A DNA stretch of 64,000 bases from JAMXLG01 sp963818925 (GTDB lineage Bacteria > Vulcanimicrobiota > Vulcanimicrobiia > Vulcanimicrobiales > Vulcanimicrobiaceae): NCBI GenBank assembly GCA_963818925.1, contig CAWFTN010000001.1:682001-746000 (forward strand), in the 5' to 3' direction. The notes beneath the pieces are model-generated. The model made no database searches. It worked only from the letters and a program-made list of their open reading frames with translations, and had not been told where the DNA came from. Position 1 is the first letter of the stretch. Every line of letters begins with the position of its first letter. Below are positions 16,820 to 26,349 of the stretch, piece by piece. Made by a program: the position numbers and the translations under genes.

Positions 16820-18520
16820 GGGCGACCTTCGGTTCGGGTCGCTCGTCTTTTCGCAGAGCGCGTTCGTCCTCGCGGCCTCTGTTCTCGTCGGTTTGGGTGG
16901 CGGCTTTGGCGCGGTACTCTTTCGCGCACTGATCAACGCCGAGCATACGCTCGCGTTCGAAATCGTCGGCGGCGGCTTGCATGCGGTCCTCGGTATCGGC
17001 GGCGTCATCGTCCAGCTCGCACTCGGCGGTATCATCGCTTCGTGGATAGCGACGACGTTTGCGCCTGAGGCGAAGGGTCATGGCGTACCTGAGGTAATAG
17101 AAGCCGTTGCATTGCGCGGCGGCAATATGCGACCGCGCGTGATTGCGATCAAGGCGATTGCATCCGCAACGTCAATCGGTTTCGGCGGAAGTTGCGGTCG
17201 CGAAGGTTCGATCGTGCAAATCGGGTCGACGATCGGGTCGGTTCTCGGCCAACTCTTTCGCGCGCCTGCGCGGATCGTGCGTACGCTCGTCGCGTGCGGT
17301 GCCGCCGCCGGTATCTCAGCGACGTTCAATGCGCCGATCGGCGGCGTGTTTTTTGCCGCGGAAGTCATTCTGGGTGAGTTCGCCCGCGGTCGTTCGCGGC
17401 GATCGTCGTATTGTCCGTGATTTCTGCCGTCGTCGGTCGCGCCTTTTTAGGCAATCACCCGTCGTTCAAGGCGTTGGCGTTCGTATTGATATCGCCGCTC
17501 GAGCTCATTTTTTACGCGATCCTCGGGTTGGTCGCAGCCGCATGGGCCACGGGATTCGTGCGCATGCTGTACTTCTTTGAAGACGGATTCGACCGGTTCA
17601 AGATTTCCGCCTCGATCAAGGGCGGCGCAGGCTTCGCGCTCGTCGGCGTCATCGGAATTTTCTATCCGCAGGTCTTCGGCGTGGGTTACGATTCGATGCA
17701 AGCCGTGCTCGATCGGCACGTCGCCGCGCCGCATGCCTTAAGCCTCGCAATTCTCAAACCGCTTGCAACGTCGATTACGCTCGGCGCCGGCGGATCGGGC
17801 GGTGTGTTTGCGCCGTCGCTCTTCACCGGCGCGTTTCTCGGCGACGCGTTCGGACGCGTCGTGCACGGACTGTTCCCCGCAGTGACCGCGCCTGGCGCGG
17901 CATACGGCCTCGTCGGAATGGCCGCAGTGTTTGCCGCGGCCGCGGAAGCGCCGATTACGGCGATCATGATCGTCTTCGAAATGTCGGCCGACTACACGAT
18001 CATTCTGCCGCTGATGGTGTGCGTCGTGATCGCGACGCTGCTCGGGCGCAAGTTCCTTGGCGCGACGATCTACGAGAGAAAGCCGCTGCGTCGCGGCATC
18101 GATTGGCAGCGTGTGCGCCGGCCGCGATTTTTGAGCCGCATCACCGTTTCGACGATCGGCCGTACACCGCCGGTGATCGCGGAATTGAACGACCGGATTG
18201 ACGACGTCGTCAAGCGCGAAGCCGATGCCGGTGAGTTAGCGGTGCCCGTCTGCAATAACGGGCGCTTCGTCGGCGTTGTCACCTCTGCAGAATTGGCGAG
18301 TGCAGTCGCGGCCGGCAACGGCGAGCAACCGGTGCATACGATCGTGCGCACGTCGAACGATGTCTTGCGGCCGGAGGACCCAGTCGAACGCGCTGCGACG
18401 CTTATGGCTGAAGCGTCAACGCCGTTGCTTCCGGTCGTCAACGGCTCGGAGGCACGGCTCGTCGCCGTCGTGGCGCGACGCGACGTGCTTCAAGCGTATC
18501 GGAGCCTCGTCGACGCATGA
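16809..18520 (+). pseudogene. ClC-type chloride channel/transporter with CBS pair, frameshifted
   Basis: Two frames together give a ClC protein of about 570 residues. Frame one (16809-17420) has GHGVPEV (GSGIP-type), GREGSIVQIG with the gating Glu, and APIGGVFFAAEVILGEFAR with the internal proton Glu. It then runs into a stop. The matching continuation SFAAIVVLSVISAVVG lies in the next frame from about 17390 and runs to 18520, with GGVFAPSLFTGAF and two C-terminal CBS domains. One lost base near 17388-17390 (a GG where GGG would restore the frame) explains it. There is no slippery site, so this is an assembly error or a recent mutation. Confidence 0.85.
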
Positions 18521-19425
18521 TCGTCTTCAAGGAGTCGCCGCTCATTTTGACCGACGGTGCGATCGAAACCCGCGTCGTATACGAGTTTCATCGCGATCTC
18601 AACGAGTTCGAGGTCTTCACGCTGCTCGGCGACGAGCAAGGACGTGCGATTCTTCGCGAAATCTATGCGAGCTATGCGGCAATTGCGAAGCGTTTTGATC
18701 TGCCGATGCAACTCGGTACGCCGACGTGGCGCGCGAGCCGTAACTGGACGAATGATGTGGCCGGCGTCAACGCACACGCCGCAGCGTTACTCCGCGACGC
18801 TGCCTCCTCCAGCGGCGCGCGAACGGTAATTGCGGGCGTCATCGGACCGTCGTGCGACGGCTACGAGCCGTCGAAGGCGCTCTCGACGGATAACGCGTTC
18901 GAATATCATCGCGAACAGGCAGCAGCGCTCGCATCGGCGGGCGTGGACCTCTTGTACGCGCCGACATTTCCGGCGATCGATGAATTGCATGGTGCCGCTC
19001 GCGCGATGAGCGCCACGCAGCTGCCATTTGCCGTCGCGCCGATGGTGCATCCCGACGGCACGATGATGGACGGCACGCCGCTCGCTGCCGCCATTGCACG
19101 ACTGGACGACGATGCAGCAGCGCGCCCGTGGCACTATATGCTTGGATGTCTGTATCCGACGCACGCGGCAACCGCACTCGAAGCACTGTTCCGCGGTGCG
19201 CCTGCGCTCGCACATCGCGTCGTGGGGTTGAAAGCGAACGGGTCGCCATTGGCGCCGGAGTCGCTGGACGGGTCCACGGCGCTTGAGACGGCGCCGCCGG
19301 AACAATTCGCGCGGGATCTGTGGGAGTGCGCGCAGACCTTCGGACTTCACGTGCTCGGTGGATGCTGCGGCACCGATGCCAGACACGTCGACGCTCTTGC
19401 AACCGTAGCAACGTCCAAAGGTTAG
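18517..19425 (+). CDS. Homocysteine S-methyltransferase family protein, incomplete zinc site
   Basis: 302 residues; the ATG overlaps the ClC stop. The fold and ends match the family: LTDGAIETRVVYEF start and VLGGCCGTDARHVDAL near the C-terminus, which holds two of the three zinc cysteines. The third ligand, normally the Cys in a GxNC motif, is missing: the equivalent segment reads GLKANGSPL. It may bind zinc differently or use another methyl acceptor. It ends 3 bases from the convergent patatin gene. There is no direct link to the met operon at 46.9-50.5 kb. Confidence 0.8.
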   Translation: MIVFKESPLILTDGAIETRVVYEFHRDLNEFEVFTLLGDEQGRAILREIYASYAAIAKRFDLPMQLGTPTWRASRNWTNDVAGVNAHAAALLRDAASSSGARTVIAGVIGPSCDGYEPSKALSTDNAFEYHREQAAALASAGVDLLYAPTFPAIDELHGAARAMSATQLPFAVAPMVHPDGTMMDGTPLAAAIARLDDDAAARPWHYMLGCLYPTHAATALEALFRGAPALAHRVVGLKANGSPLAPESLDGSTALETAPPEQFARDLWECAQTFGLHVLGGCCGTDARHVDALATVATSKG

Positions 19426-19428
19426 ACT

Positions 19429-20654
19429 TTAGCCCTGTAGTTGCGCTTGTTCGAATTCAAATTTTGCGAAGCCATTGCGGGCGTCGTTAAACCCGCGCGC
19501 GTACGTTTGGTAGATGGCTTCTGCGTCGTCGAAACCTCCGACCGACACGGGAAGCACGGCGTCGGGTCGCATCAGGTAGAAGTCGGATGCAAAGAGTCGC
19601 AGCGCGATATTTTCGATCTCGCTGGTATATCCCCCGGCCGCATCGCGCGGCATCATCTGAATCGCGCGCTTGCAAAGTGATTCAAAGTACGCGCTCCGGA
19701 CATTTGCCTCCAGATTAACTCGCTGCAATGTGCCGAACGAACCTAATCCGAGTTGCACGGCGTTCGTATAGTGATCGAGCTCGAGCGGAGGATCCATCAT
19801 GATGACGTCACATTTTCCGCAGCTGCGCGCGCGATACCGATCGGTGTGTTTTCGGTTACTCCGCCGTCGCAATATTGTTGCGGTCCGGAGCCGTCCGCAG
19901 CCGGCAAGAGGATGGGATCGAACGCGATGGGGAGTGCCGCCGAAGCCTGAAGGCTGTCGATAAGGAGATTCGGCGTTGCCTCGCGCAGCACGGCGCTTGG
20001 CGCTACCGTCGCGCGGACAGCGGTACGTGCTCGGCGCGCGATTTCAGGGTTCGCTTTTAATTCCGGCGCGAGGTAAAAGTACTCCGGCGCACTACGCGTC
20101 AGATTCGTCACCGTCCATGCAAACGGAATGACGACGGGACGTTGCGGATCGATGTGCGCGGCCAGAAATTGACGAAGGTGAGCGCCGTCGATCACGCCCA
20201 TAACGTTAGACGTAAGCCCGATGCCGAGGTGGACAGCCTGTTCGAGTCGGGTTCCGACGCCGGCGTCTGGATTCACGATCTTCGCGTATTCGGGCTTGAG
20301 GCGGACCGCGTGTTGTTGCGCGATGGTGTACCAAAGATCGCGTAGCTTGCTGTACTGAGCCGTGGCGACGAAATAACCGTTGAGCGCACCGATCGAGGTC
20401 CCGCAAACGAACCTGTACGGTCGTAGCGGTTGGCCATCCTGAATGCCCCGAGCCTGGACGAAATAGTCGATAATTCCGCCTTCGTATGCGCCTCGCGCGC
20501 CGCCGCCGCTTAGGACCAAAGCCCGATCGACCCGATTAGGATGGTCCCGATCTATCGGCTGCGCCCCTCGTGCGACCGTAGGAAAAGCCCCGGCGGTACC
20601 AAGCAGGGCTGCGACTCGGAGGAAGGCCGCTCGTTTGAGATCGCCGTCGTGCAT
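19429..20654 (-). pseudogene. Patatin-like phospholipase, frameshifted
   Basis: The first frame (20654 down to 19797) has a signal-like N-terminus (ATLGTAGAFPTVARG type), the oxyanion motif LSGGGARGAYEGG, the nucleophile elbow GTSIGAL and the DGG motif in YCDGGVTENTPIGIARAAAE. It then hits a stop after NVTSS. In the next frame the protein continues as CDVIMMDPPLELDHY and runs to 19429. Adding one A to the AAAA run (TTTT at 19813-19816 on the plus strand) joins the frames, giving about 408 residues. As with the ClC gene, the break may be an assembly error. Likely a secreted lipid acyl hydrolase. Confidence 0.82.
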
Positions 20655-20732
20655 AAGTTCGGACGGTCCTTTGCCGGAACGATAAGGCTATCGTAGCGTG
20701 GCCTGCTCGGACGGCCTATCCGAATGCACGCC

Positions 20733-20748
20733 TACCCAATTTTGGGTA
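20733..20748. promoter_or_regulatory. Operator-like inverted repeat upstream of the S53 peptidase gene
   Basis: TACCCAATTTTGGGTA is a perfect 7-2-7 inverted repeat about 50 bases before the peptidase start, in the 144-base divergent region with the patatin gene. It is the right size for a dimeric repressor site. I cannot name the regulator and see no second copy in the window. Confidence 0.4.
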
Positions 20749-20798
20749 TGTCTCCGGCGCTTGCTCGCGGCCTATTCTCGGTGCAGGAGGTATGCTGC

Positions 20799-22643
20799 AT
20801 GAGAAAGGTCGCTGCCGCAGCGCTCGCGATGAGCGTCATTACGGCCGCTTGCTCGGGTCACAACGGTTCAGCGCTCCCACCTACGGGTGGGGCGGGCAGC
20901 TCGCCGAGTGCGCTCGGCGTCCACACAACGCGTTCCGCTGCGGCAGCGACCGCGCCACTAGGATGGGCGACAACAGCAACACAAGTCTTTCCACTCGCGA
21001 ACGCTACCGACCTCGGTGCGTTATCGTCGTCAAAATCGGTCACCGTTCGCCTGGGTCTGCAACTGCACAACATCGATGCGCTCAAGAGCCTCATCGCATC
21101 GGGACAGACGATCTCTCCAGGAACATTTAACGCACAATACGCGCCAACCGCGAGCGACGTCCAAGCCGTAACGTCGTATCTGCAGTCGAAGGGTTTGACG
21201 AGCGTCATCGTCGAGCCGAATAACATCATCGTCAGCGCGACGGGTACTGCAGCGCAAATTAGCGCCGCATTCGATACGAAGCTTCATTCGTTCACGCAAA
21301 ACGGCGTGACCGTTTTTGCGAACACGACACCGGCATTCGTACCATCGAGCCTCGGCAAGATCGTCGTTGCCGTTATGGGATTGAACAACGCGCAGACGTT
21401 CAAAGCGACGCCGAAGAAAGGCACGACGCAGCCGGCACCGACGCCGGCCCCGACGCCGGCTGCGCAACCGGAGACGCCGTGCGACGTCTATAGTCTCGAC
21501 ATCGTCGGGCTGCCTTCGCCGCAACCGGAACCTTCGGGCGTCTCGAACACGATCGGATGCTTGCGCAACTACACGCCGGCGGACTATTGGCGCGCGTACG
21601 GCGCAATGAACGCCGCAGCCGCGACAGGCGTCAACGTTGCGATCATGGCTGAAGGCAGTGTCTCGCAATCCGTCGCGGATCTGCGCACGAACGAACAAGG
21701 CGATGGTTTGCAGCAAGTGCCGGTTGTCGTGAAGCAAGTCGGCGTTGCGAGCACCGATACATCGGGCGACGACGAGTGGACGCTCGACATGACCGCATCG
21801 AGCGGTATGGCGCGTGCCGTGAAAACGATCTACCTATACGATACGACGTCGCTAACCGATAGCGATATCGCTCTCGAATTCAATCACTGGGTTACGGACG
21901 ATGTTGCAAAGGTCGGCAACGCATCGTTCGGCGGATGTGAATTCAGTCCGTACCTCGACGGGTCGATGCTCGTTGACGATGAGATTCTCTTACAGGGCGC
22001 GGCGCAAGGACAGACGATGTTCGCATCGTCGGGCGATACCGGCTCGTTCTGCTCCGTCGGCAATCCGAACGGCGTGCCCGCAGGTTTACCGCTGGTCGAA
22101 TATCCCGCCGCATCGCCGTACACGGTTGCCGTCGGCGGCACGACGCTCGCATCGATGAACGACGGTTCGTACCAAGGCGAAGCCGGTTGGAACGCCGGCG
22201 GCGGCGGTGTGAGCCAATTCGAATACTCACCGGTGTGGCAGCAAAGCGTGCAGCCTGCAGATGCAACGGGCGTCGCCGGATTCCGCGGCGTTCCCGACAT
22301 CGCAATGGATGCGGATTTACAAACCGGCATGGTGCTCTATGTCAGCGGCACCGGCTGGACCACGATCGGTGGAACGAGTCTTGCGTCACCGCTCGCTGCC
22401 GGCGTATGGGCGCGCATGTTGCAAGTGCATCCGACGCTCGGTTTCGCGGCACCGCAACTCTATAAAGAATACACCTCGAACACCGCGGGCTCCATCTCGA
22501 GCGTGCAGCCGGCAACGCGACCCGTCGGCGGATTCCACGACGTCTTGATCGGCGCGAACGGCCTGTTCACCGCACTGCCCGGCTACGACTACATCACTGG
22601 CTTAGGAAGCCTCGATGTGGGCGTAACGAGCCAAAAGCTGTAG
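20799..22643 (+). CDS. Secreted S53 (sedolisin / pro-kumamolisin) peptidase, lipoprotein
   Basis: 614 residues from the ATG with AGGAGG eight bases upstream; an earlier in-frame start (20724) would add residues before the signal peptide. Lipobox near residue 17: ITAACSGHN. The pro-kumamolisin activation domain follows (about residues 60-200), then a Pro-rich linker (PAPTPAPTPAAQPETP), then the catalytic domain: Glu/Asp in DEWTLDM near residue 325, oxyanion Asp in ASSGDTGSF, and nucleophile Ser in GGTSLASPLAAGVW near residue 525. The family works at acid pH, suiting an acidic soil habitat. Two terminator hairpins follow. Confidence 0.93.
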   Translation: MRKVAAAALAMSVITAACSGHNGSALPPTGGAGSSPSALGVHTTRSAAAATAPLGWATTATQVFPLANATDLGALSSSKSVTVRLGLQLHNIDALKSLIASGQTISPGTFNAQYAPTASDVQAVTSYLQSKGLTSVIVEPNNIIVSATGTAAQISAAFDTKLHSFTQNGVTVFANTTPAFVPSSLGKIVVAVMGLNNAQTFKATPKKGTTQPAPTPAPTPAAQPETPCDVYSLDIVGLPSPQPEPSGVSNTIGCLRNYTPADYWRAYGAMNAAAATGVNVAIMAEGSVSQSVADLRTNEQGDGLQQVPVVVKQVGVASTDTSGDDEWTLDMTASSGMARAVKTIYLYDTTSLTDSDIALEFNHWVTDDVAKVGNASFGGCEFSPYLDGSMLVDDEILLQGAAQGQTMFASSGDTGSFCSVGNPNGVPAGLPLVEYPAASPYTVAVGGTTLASMNDGSYQGEAGWNAGGGGVSQFEYSPVWQQSVQPADATGVAGFRGVPDIAMDADLQTGMVLYVSGTGWTTIGGTSLASPLAAGVWARMLQVHPTLGFAAPQLYKEYTSNTAGSISSVQPATRPVGGFHDVLIGANGLFTALPGYDYITGLGSLDVGVTSQKL

Positions 22644-22655
22644 GTGCCTCCTACA

Positions 22656-22710
22656 CCTAGCGGGTCCTCAGCCCGCTAGGGCGCGCCGGCTGCAAGGACA
22701 GCCGGCGCGC
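22656..22710 (+). terminator. Two consecutive strong hairpins after the S53 gene
   Basis: CCTAGCGGG pairs with CCCGCTAGG (22656-22680), and directly after it GCGCGCCGGCTG pairs with CAGCCGGCGCGC (22681-22710). No T-run follows either stem, so they may act as transcript-stabilising or Rho-independent-like stops without a U tract. Confidence 0.6.
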
Positions 22711-22720
22711 GACTGCATGC

Positions 22721-24355
22721 ATGGCACGTGATGCGCCGAATACGACCGGAATGGCCCGGCGGAAGTGGCGCGCCCTTCCCTGCGTGATGATCGTCGTTGC
22801 TCTAACGGCGTTCGCCGGATGCACGCGCGGCACCATTCCGCGCGAGGCCCACGTATTGCGCATCGCCTTTGCCGGCGATCCTGCCTCGCTCGTTCCGCTC
22901 ATTACGATCGATCAAGACGTTATCTGGCTCGAAGCGCTCTTTTGCGAGACGCTCGTCGGACTCGATGCGCGCAATCGCGTCGTCCCTATTCTCGTAACGC
23001 GCGTTCCCTCGCGCGCAAATGGAGACATTTCCGCGGACGGCACACGCATTACCTATCACTTGCGGCGCAATGTGCGGTTCGCAGACGGCGCACCATTCTC
23101 ATCGGCGGATGTTGCGTTTACGTATCACGCCATCTTCGATCCGCGCAATCGCGCGACGTCGTTGGAAGCGTATCGACGGATCGCATCGCTGCAAACGCCC
23201 GATCCATACACGGTAGTCATTCGTTTGCGCGAGCCGTGGAATGCGGCGGTGCGCGCGCTCTTCGCGCATTCCGATTATCCGTACGGGATTTTACCGAAGC
23301 ACGCGTTTGCAGACACCAAAGTCGTCGGTACGTCATGGGAAAATGCACCGTTCGGCACGGGAGCGTTCCGCGTGACGGCGTGGAAACGCGGCGATCGCAT
23401 CGTCTTGGAGCGCAATCCGTACTTTTCGCCCAAGCCGAAGCTGTCGCAAATCGTGATGCAGATCGTGCCGAATCTCAACTCCAACTTCGTGGCGTTGCAG
23501 TCGGGCGCAACCGATGTCGGACGCCTCACGCCCGACAATGTGGAACAAGCGGAGCATCTCTCAAACGTGCGTGTTGTCCGCACACCCGAGAACGCGACCG
23601 GATTTTTGTATTTGCAGACGCAGGCCGCGCCGACCAACGATATCCACGTGCGACGTGCGATCGCTTATGCGATCGATTCGAACGAACTCGCGAACATCTG
23701 GCATCGCCAATACCCGAACGCGGGATCATTTCTGCCGCCGCCGATTATCTCGTGGGACGCTCCGGCGATTCACCCGTATCCGCACGATATTCGCGCCGCA
23801 GAGCGCGAGCTGAGCGGATCTGGCTGGCGGCTGGGTGACGACGGATGGAGCAAAGGCGGCGATGCGCTGTCCGGTGTGATCGGCGCGGATGCCGAGAATC
23901 CGATTGGCGTGCGCATCGCAACGCTCGTGCAATCGCAACTCGCCGCTGCCGGCATGCACTTCACGGTCAAAACGAATCCGACCCGAACGTGGTTCAGCTT
24001 CGAGGGATTATTGCGCAACGGGAAAGCGTCCATCGTGACCGAGGCGTGGGTCGGCGGCGGCGATCCCGAACAATCGTTGAACCTGCGCTGCGTTCAGGCA
24101 GTTTCCGGCGGATCGAACCACTCCTTTTACTGTTCCAAACGCTTCGAAGCGCTGTTTGACGATCAATCGCGGACGCCCAATCAAGCGCAGCGCGATCGCG
24201 ACTTCAACGAGATCCAGCAGCTCATCCACGACGACGCGCCCGTGATTCCGCTCTACTACGAAGTCTACTTCGACGGCGTCAACCGCCGTGTGACCGGCCT
24301 GCAACGCAACATGCTGCAAATTCCCGTTCACCCTGAAAACTGGGACGCGCGCTAA
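22721..24355 (+). CDS. Peptide ABC transporter substrate-binding lipoprotein (family 5)
   Basis: 544 residues. N-terminal signal with lipobox TAFAGCTRG near residue 34; an internal ATG ten codons later is an alternative start. The SBP family 5 pattern is clear: LRIAFAGDPASLVPL, YHLRRNVRFADGAPFSSADV, YGILPKHAFAD, APFGTGAFRVTAWKRGDRI and a C-terminal DAPVIPLYYEVYFDGVNRR. It should bind peptides or small oligomers for an importer, but no permease or ATPase gene is adjacent. It follows a sedolisin gene, so uptake of digestion products is a plausible pairing. A second family-5 protein starts at 63220. Confidence 0.9.
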   Translation: MARDAPNTTGMARRKWRALPCVMIVVALTAFAGCTRGTIPREAHVLRIAFAGDPASLVPLITIDQDVIWLEALFCETLVGLDARNRVVPILVTRVPSRANGDISADGTRITYHLRRNVRFADGAPFSSADVAFTYHAIFDPRNRATSLEAYRRIASLQTPDPYTVVIRLREPWNAAVRALFAHSDYPYGILPKHAFADTKVVGTSWENAPFGTGAFRVTAWKRGDRIVLERNPYFSPKPKLSQIVMQIVPNLNSNFVALQSGATDVGRLTPDNVEQAEHLSNVRVVRTPENATGFLYLQTQAAPTNDIHVRRAIAYAIDSNELANIWHRQYPNAGSFLPPPIISWDAPAIHPYPHDIRAAERELSGSGWRLGDDGWSKGGDALSGVIGADAENPIGVRIATLVQSQLAAAGMHFTVKTNPTRTWFSFEGLLRNGKASIVTEAWVGGGDPEQSLNLRCVQAVSGGSNHSFYCSKRFEALFDDQSRTPNQAQRDRDFNEIQQLIHDDAPVIPLYYEVYFDGVNRRVTGLQRNMLQIPVHPENWDAR

Positions 24356-24362
24356 GCCTTGT

Positions 24363-24839
24363 TGTCATCCTGAGCGCAGGTGCGAAGCACCGGAGTCGAA
24401 GGATCGTGAGGTGCGTTTGAATTGAGGCGGTCCTTCGACTGTGTTCGCTGTGCTCACTTCGCTCAGGATGACACTGTCGTATCTCCCGAGCGTAGGTGCG
24501 AAGCACCGGAGTCGAAGGATCGTGAGGTGCGTTTGAATTGAAGCGGTCTTCGACTGCGTTCGCTGCGCTCACTTCGCTCAGGATGACACTGTCGTATCTT
24601 CTTGTCATCCTGAGCGTAGGTGCGAAGCACCGGAGTCGAAGGATCGTGAGGTGCGTTTGAATTGAAGCGGTCTTCGACTGCGTTCGCTGCGCTCACTTCG
24701 CTCAGGATGACACTGTCGTATCTTCGTGTCATCCTGAGCGCAGGTGCGAAGCACCGGAGTCGAAGGATCGTCAGGTGCGTTTGAATTGAGGCGGTCCTTC
24801 GACTGTGTTCGCTGTGCTCACTTCGCTCAGGATGACACT
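24363..24839. repeat. Array of four palindromic repeats, period about 120 bases
   Basis: Four near-identical units at about 24363-24473, 24484-24589, 24603-24712 and 24727-24839. Each opens with TGTCATCCTGAGCG (reduced to CCCGAGCG in unit 2), carries GGTGCGAAGCACCGG, AGTCGAAGGATCG and CTTCGACTG, and closes with CGCTCAGGATGACA. Outer and inner arms are complementary, so each unit folds as a nested hairpin. Units 1 and 4 share GTGTTCGCTGTGC and units 2 and 3 share GCGTTCGCTGCGC, suggesting paired duplication. No gene lies in this stretch. The last unit runs into the bluB stop codon. Confidence 0.92.
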
Positions 24840-25476
24840 AGCGGATATACAATTCGCTCGAACGGGTGTCGGGCGACTCCCAGCCGGCGCGCGCGAGTTC
24901 CGGTGTATCGGATTCTTGTTTTGGATAGCCGACGCAGAGATAAGCGATCAAACGCCATTGTTCGGGAACGTCGAGCGTCTCAGTAACGATGCCTGGTTCG
25001 AGAATCGACACCCATCCTGCACCGACGCCTTCAGCGCGTGCGGCGAGCCAAAACGTGTAGACGGCCATCGTTGCAGAATACGCGAGCGTTTCGGGCATGG
25101 TCGCGCGTCCCAAGCCTTTGCCGGTCAGCGTTTCGTCGTCGCAAAAAACGGCGAGATGGACGGGCGCTTCACGCAACCCCGAGAGTTTCAAACCCGCATA
25201 GCGCTTCGCGTCCTCACCGGTGTATCCGGCGAGCGCTTTTGCGTTTTCGCGTTCGAAGGACGCGATGATCGCCGAGCGCCGCTCCGGCGTGCGGACTTCC
25301 ACAAAACGCCACGGTTGCGAATACCCGACGGACGGCGAGAGCGACGCTTCACGTACGAGTCGCTGCAGGAGCCCTTGGGGCAACGGCTCGCGTTTGAAGT
25401 GGCGCACGTCGCGCCGCCATTGAAACAGCTCCGCAAGCTTCTCGCGAAACGTTTCGTCGAAGTGCGGGGCGTTCAC
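24838..25476 (-). CDS. bluB: 5,6-dimethylbenzimidazole synthase (BluB-type nitroreductase)
   Basis: Cleaves FMNH2 with oxygen to give the lower ligand of vitamin B12. 212 residues from the GTG that overlaps the panB stop (GTGA). A longer open frame upstream only reflects panB sequence. BluB marks: FQWRRDVRHFKREPLPQ near residue 20, SPSVGYSQPWRFVEV, AGYTGEDAKRYAGLKLSG, and GLGRATMPETLAYSATMAVY (DMB-synthase lid and FMN contacts), then GAGWVSILEP. No other cobalamin gene is seen nearby. A general nitroreductase is the alternative, but these segments fit BluB well. Confidence 0.88.
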   Translation of the reverse strand: MNAPHFDETFREKLAELFQWRRDVRHFKREPLPQGLLQRLVREASLSPSVGYSQPWRFVEVRTPERRSAIIASFERENAKALAGYTGEDAKRYAGLKLSGLREAPVHLAVFCDDETLTGKGLGRATMPETLAYSATMAVYTFWLAARAEGVGAGWVSILEPGIVTETLDVPEQWRLIAYLCVGYPKQESDTPELARAGWESPDTRSSELYIR

Positions 25477-26303
25477 GTTTCCGGAAAGTTTCGTTCCCGA
25501 ACCGCGGTTGCGTAGTCGCGCAATGCGGCGATCGATTGCGCGCCGATCTCGGCGAACCGCCGTGCAAACGGCGGCGAATGCGGATACATCCCAAGCAGAT
25601 CGTGCAGTACGAGTACCTGCGCGTCGCATGCGTTGCCGGAACCGATACCTATCGTGAGAACCGACAGGCGTTCGGTCAGCTCGCGCGCGATGTCGAAGTC
25701 AACCACTTCGAGCACGATCGCATACGCGCCGGCGTCTTCGACGGCGAGTGCATCTTCGAGAAGACGGTCGCGGTGCGTACGCTTGCGATACCCTGGCCCG
25801 AGACCCGCGGTCTGCGGTGTCACACCGATATGTCCGACGACGGGAATCCCGCAACGAGCGATCGCGCGAACGCGATCGGCTTCGTGCCTGCCGCCCTCGA
25901 GCTTTACGGATTGCGCGCCCGCTTCTTTGACGAAACGAATGGCGTTGCGGACTGCCTCTTCGTCGCTGACTTGATACGAGCCGAACGGCATGTCGGCGAC
26001 GATATGCGCGCGTGCAGTGCCGCGAGAAACGGCCGCGGTGTGATGGATCATTTGCTCCATCGTTACCGACGTCGTTTCGTCGTAGCCGAGTACGACGTTT
26101 CCGAGACTGTCGCCGCAGAGAATCCAGTCGATCCCAGCCTCTTCAGCAAAGCTCGCGAACGGCGTATCGTACGCGGTGACCATTGGGACGACCGAGGTGC
26201 CTTTACGCCGCTTGATGGCTCCGGCGGTGATGCGACGCAGCGCCGGGCCCTTTGCAGGCTCGTACGGGCGCGCGTCGTCCTTGGCGATATTGGACGCGAC
26301 CAT
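25473..26303 (-). CDS. panB: 3-methyl-2-oxobutanoate hydroxymethyltransferase
   Basis: First step of pantothenate synthesis: ketopantoate from alpha-ketoisovalerate and methylenetetrahydrofolate. 276 residues. Marks: VVPMVTAYDTPFASFAEEAG, DWILCGDSLGNVVLGYD (metal Asp), ADMPFGSYQ, AQSVKLEGG, IPVVGHIGVTPQ and a catalytic Glu in IVLEVVD. The GTGA overlap with bluB suggests coupled translation. It is divergent from the small hydrophilic gene at 26350 over 46 bases. Confidence 0.95.
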   Translation of the reverse strand: MVASNIAKDDARPYEPAKGPALRRITAGAIKRRKGTSVVPMVTAYDTPFASFAEEAGIDWILCGDSLGNVVLGYDETTSVTMEQMIHHTAAVSRGTARAHIVADMPFGSYQVSDEEAVRNAIRFVKEAGAQSVKLEGGRHEADRVRAIARCGIPVVGHIGVTPQTAGLGPGYRKRTHRDRLLEDALAVEDAGAYAIVLEVVDFDIARELTERLSVLTIGIGSGNACDAQVLVLHDLLGMYPHSPPFARRFAEIGAQSIAALRDYATAVRERNFPET

Positions 26304-26349
26304 AACTCCGCTCGTTTCGGGCTACAAGCGCGCGGGTACTCCTTTGGAC

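Noticed and set aside
17385..17420. Programmed ribosomal frameshift in the ClC gene
   Set aside because: No X-XXY-YYZ slippery heptamer or downstream stem is seen, and ClC genes are not known to use frameshifting.
20724..20798. Upstream start for the S53 peptidase
   Set aside because: It would place 25 residues ahead of a clear lipoprotein signal peptide; AGGAGG precedes the ATG at 20799.
24279..24840. Repeated minus-strand open frames of about 90-110 codons
   Set aside because: They are translations of the palindromic repeat units, near-identical copies without ribosome-binding sites.
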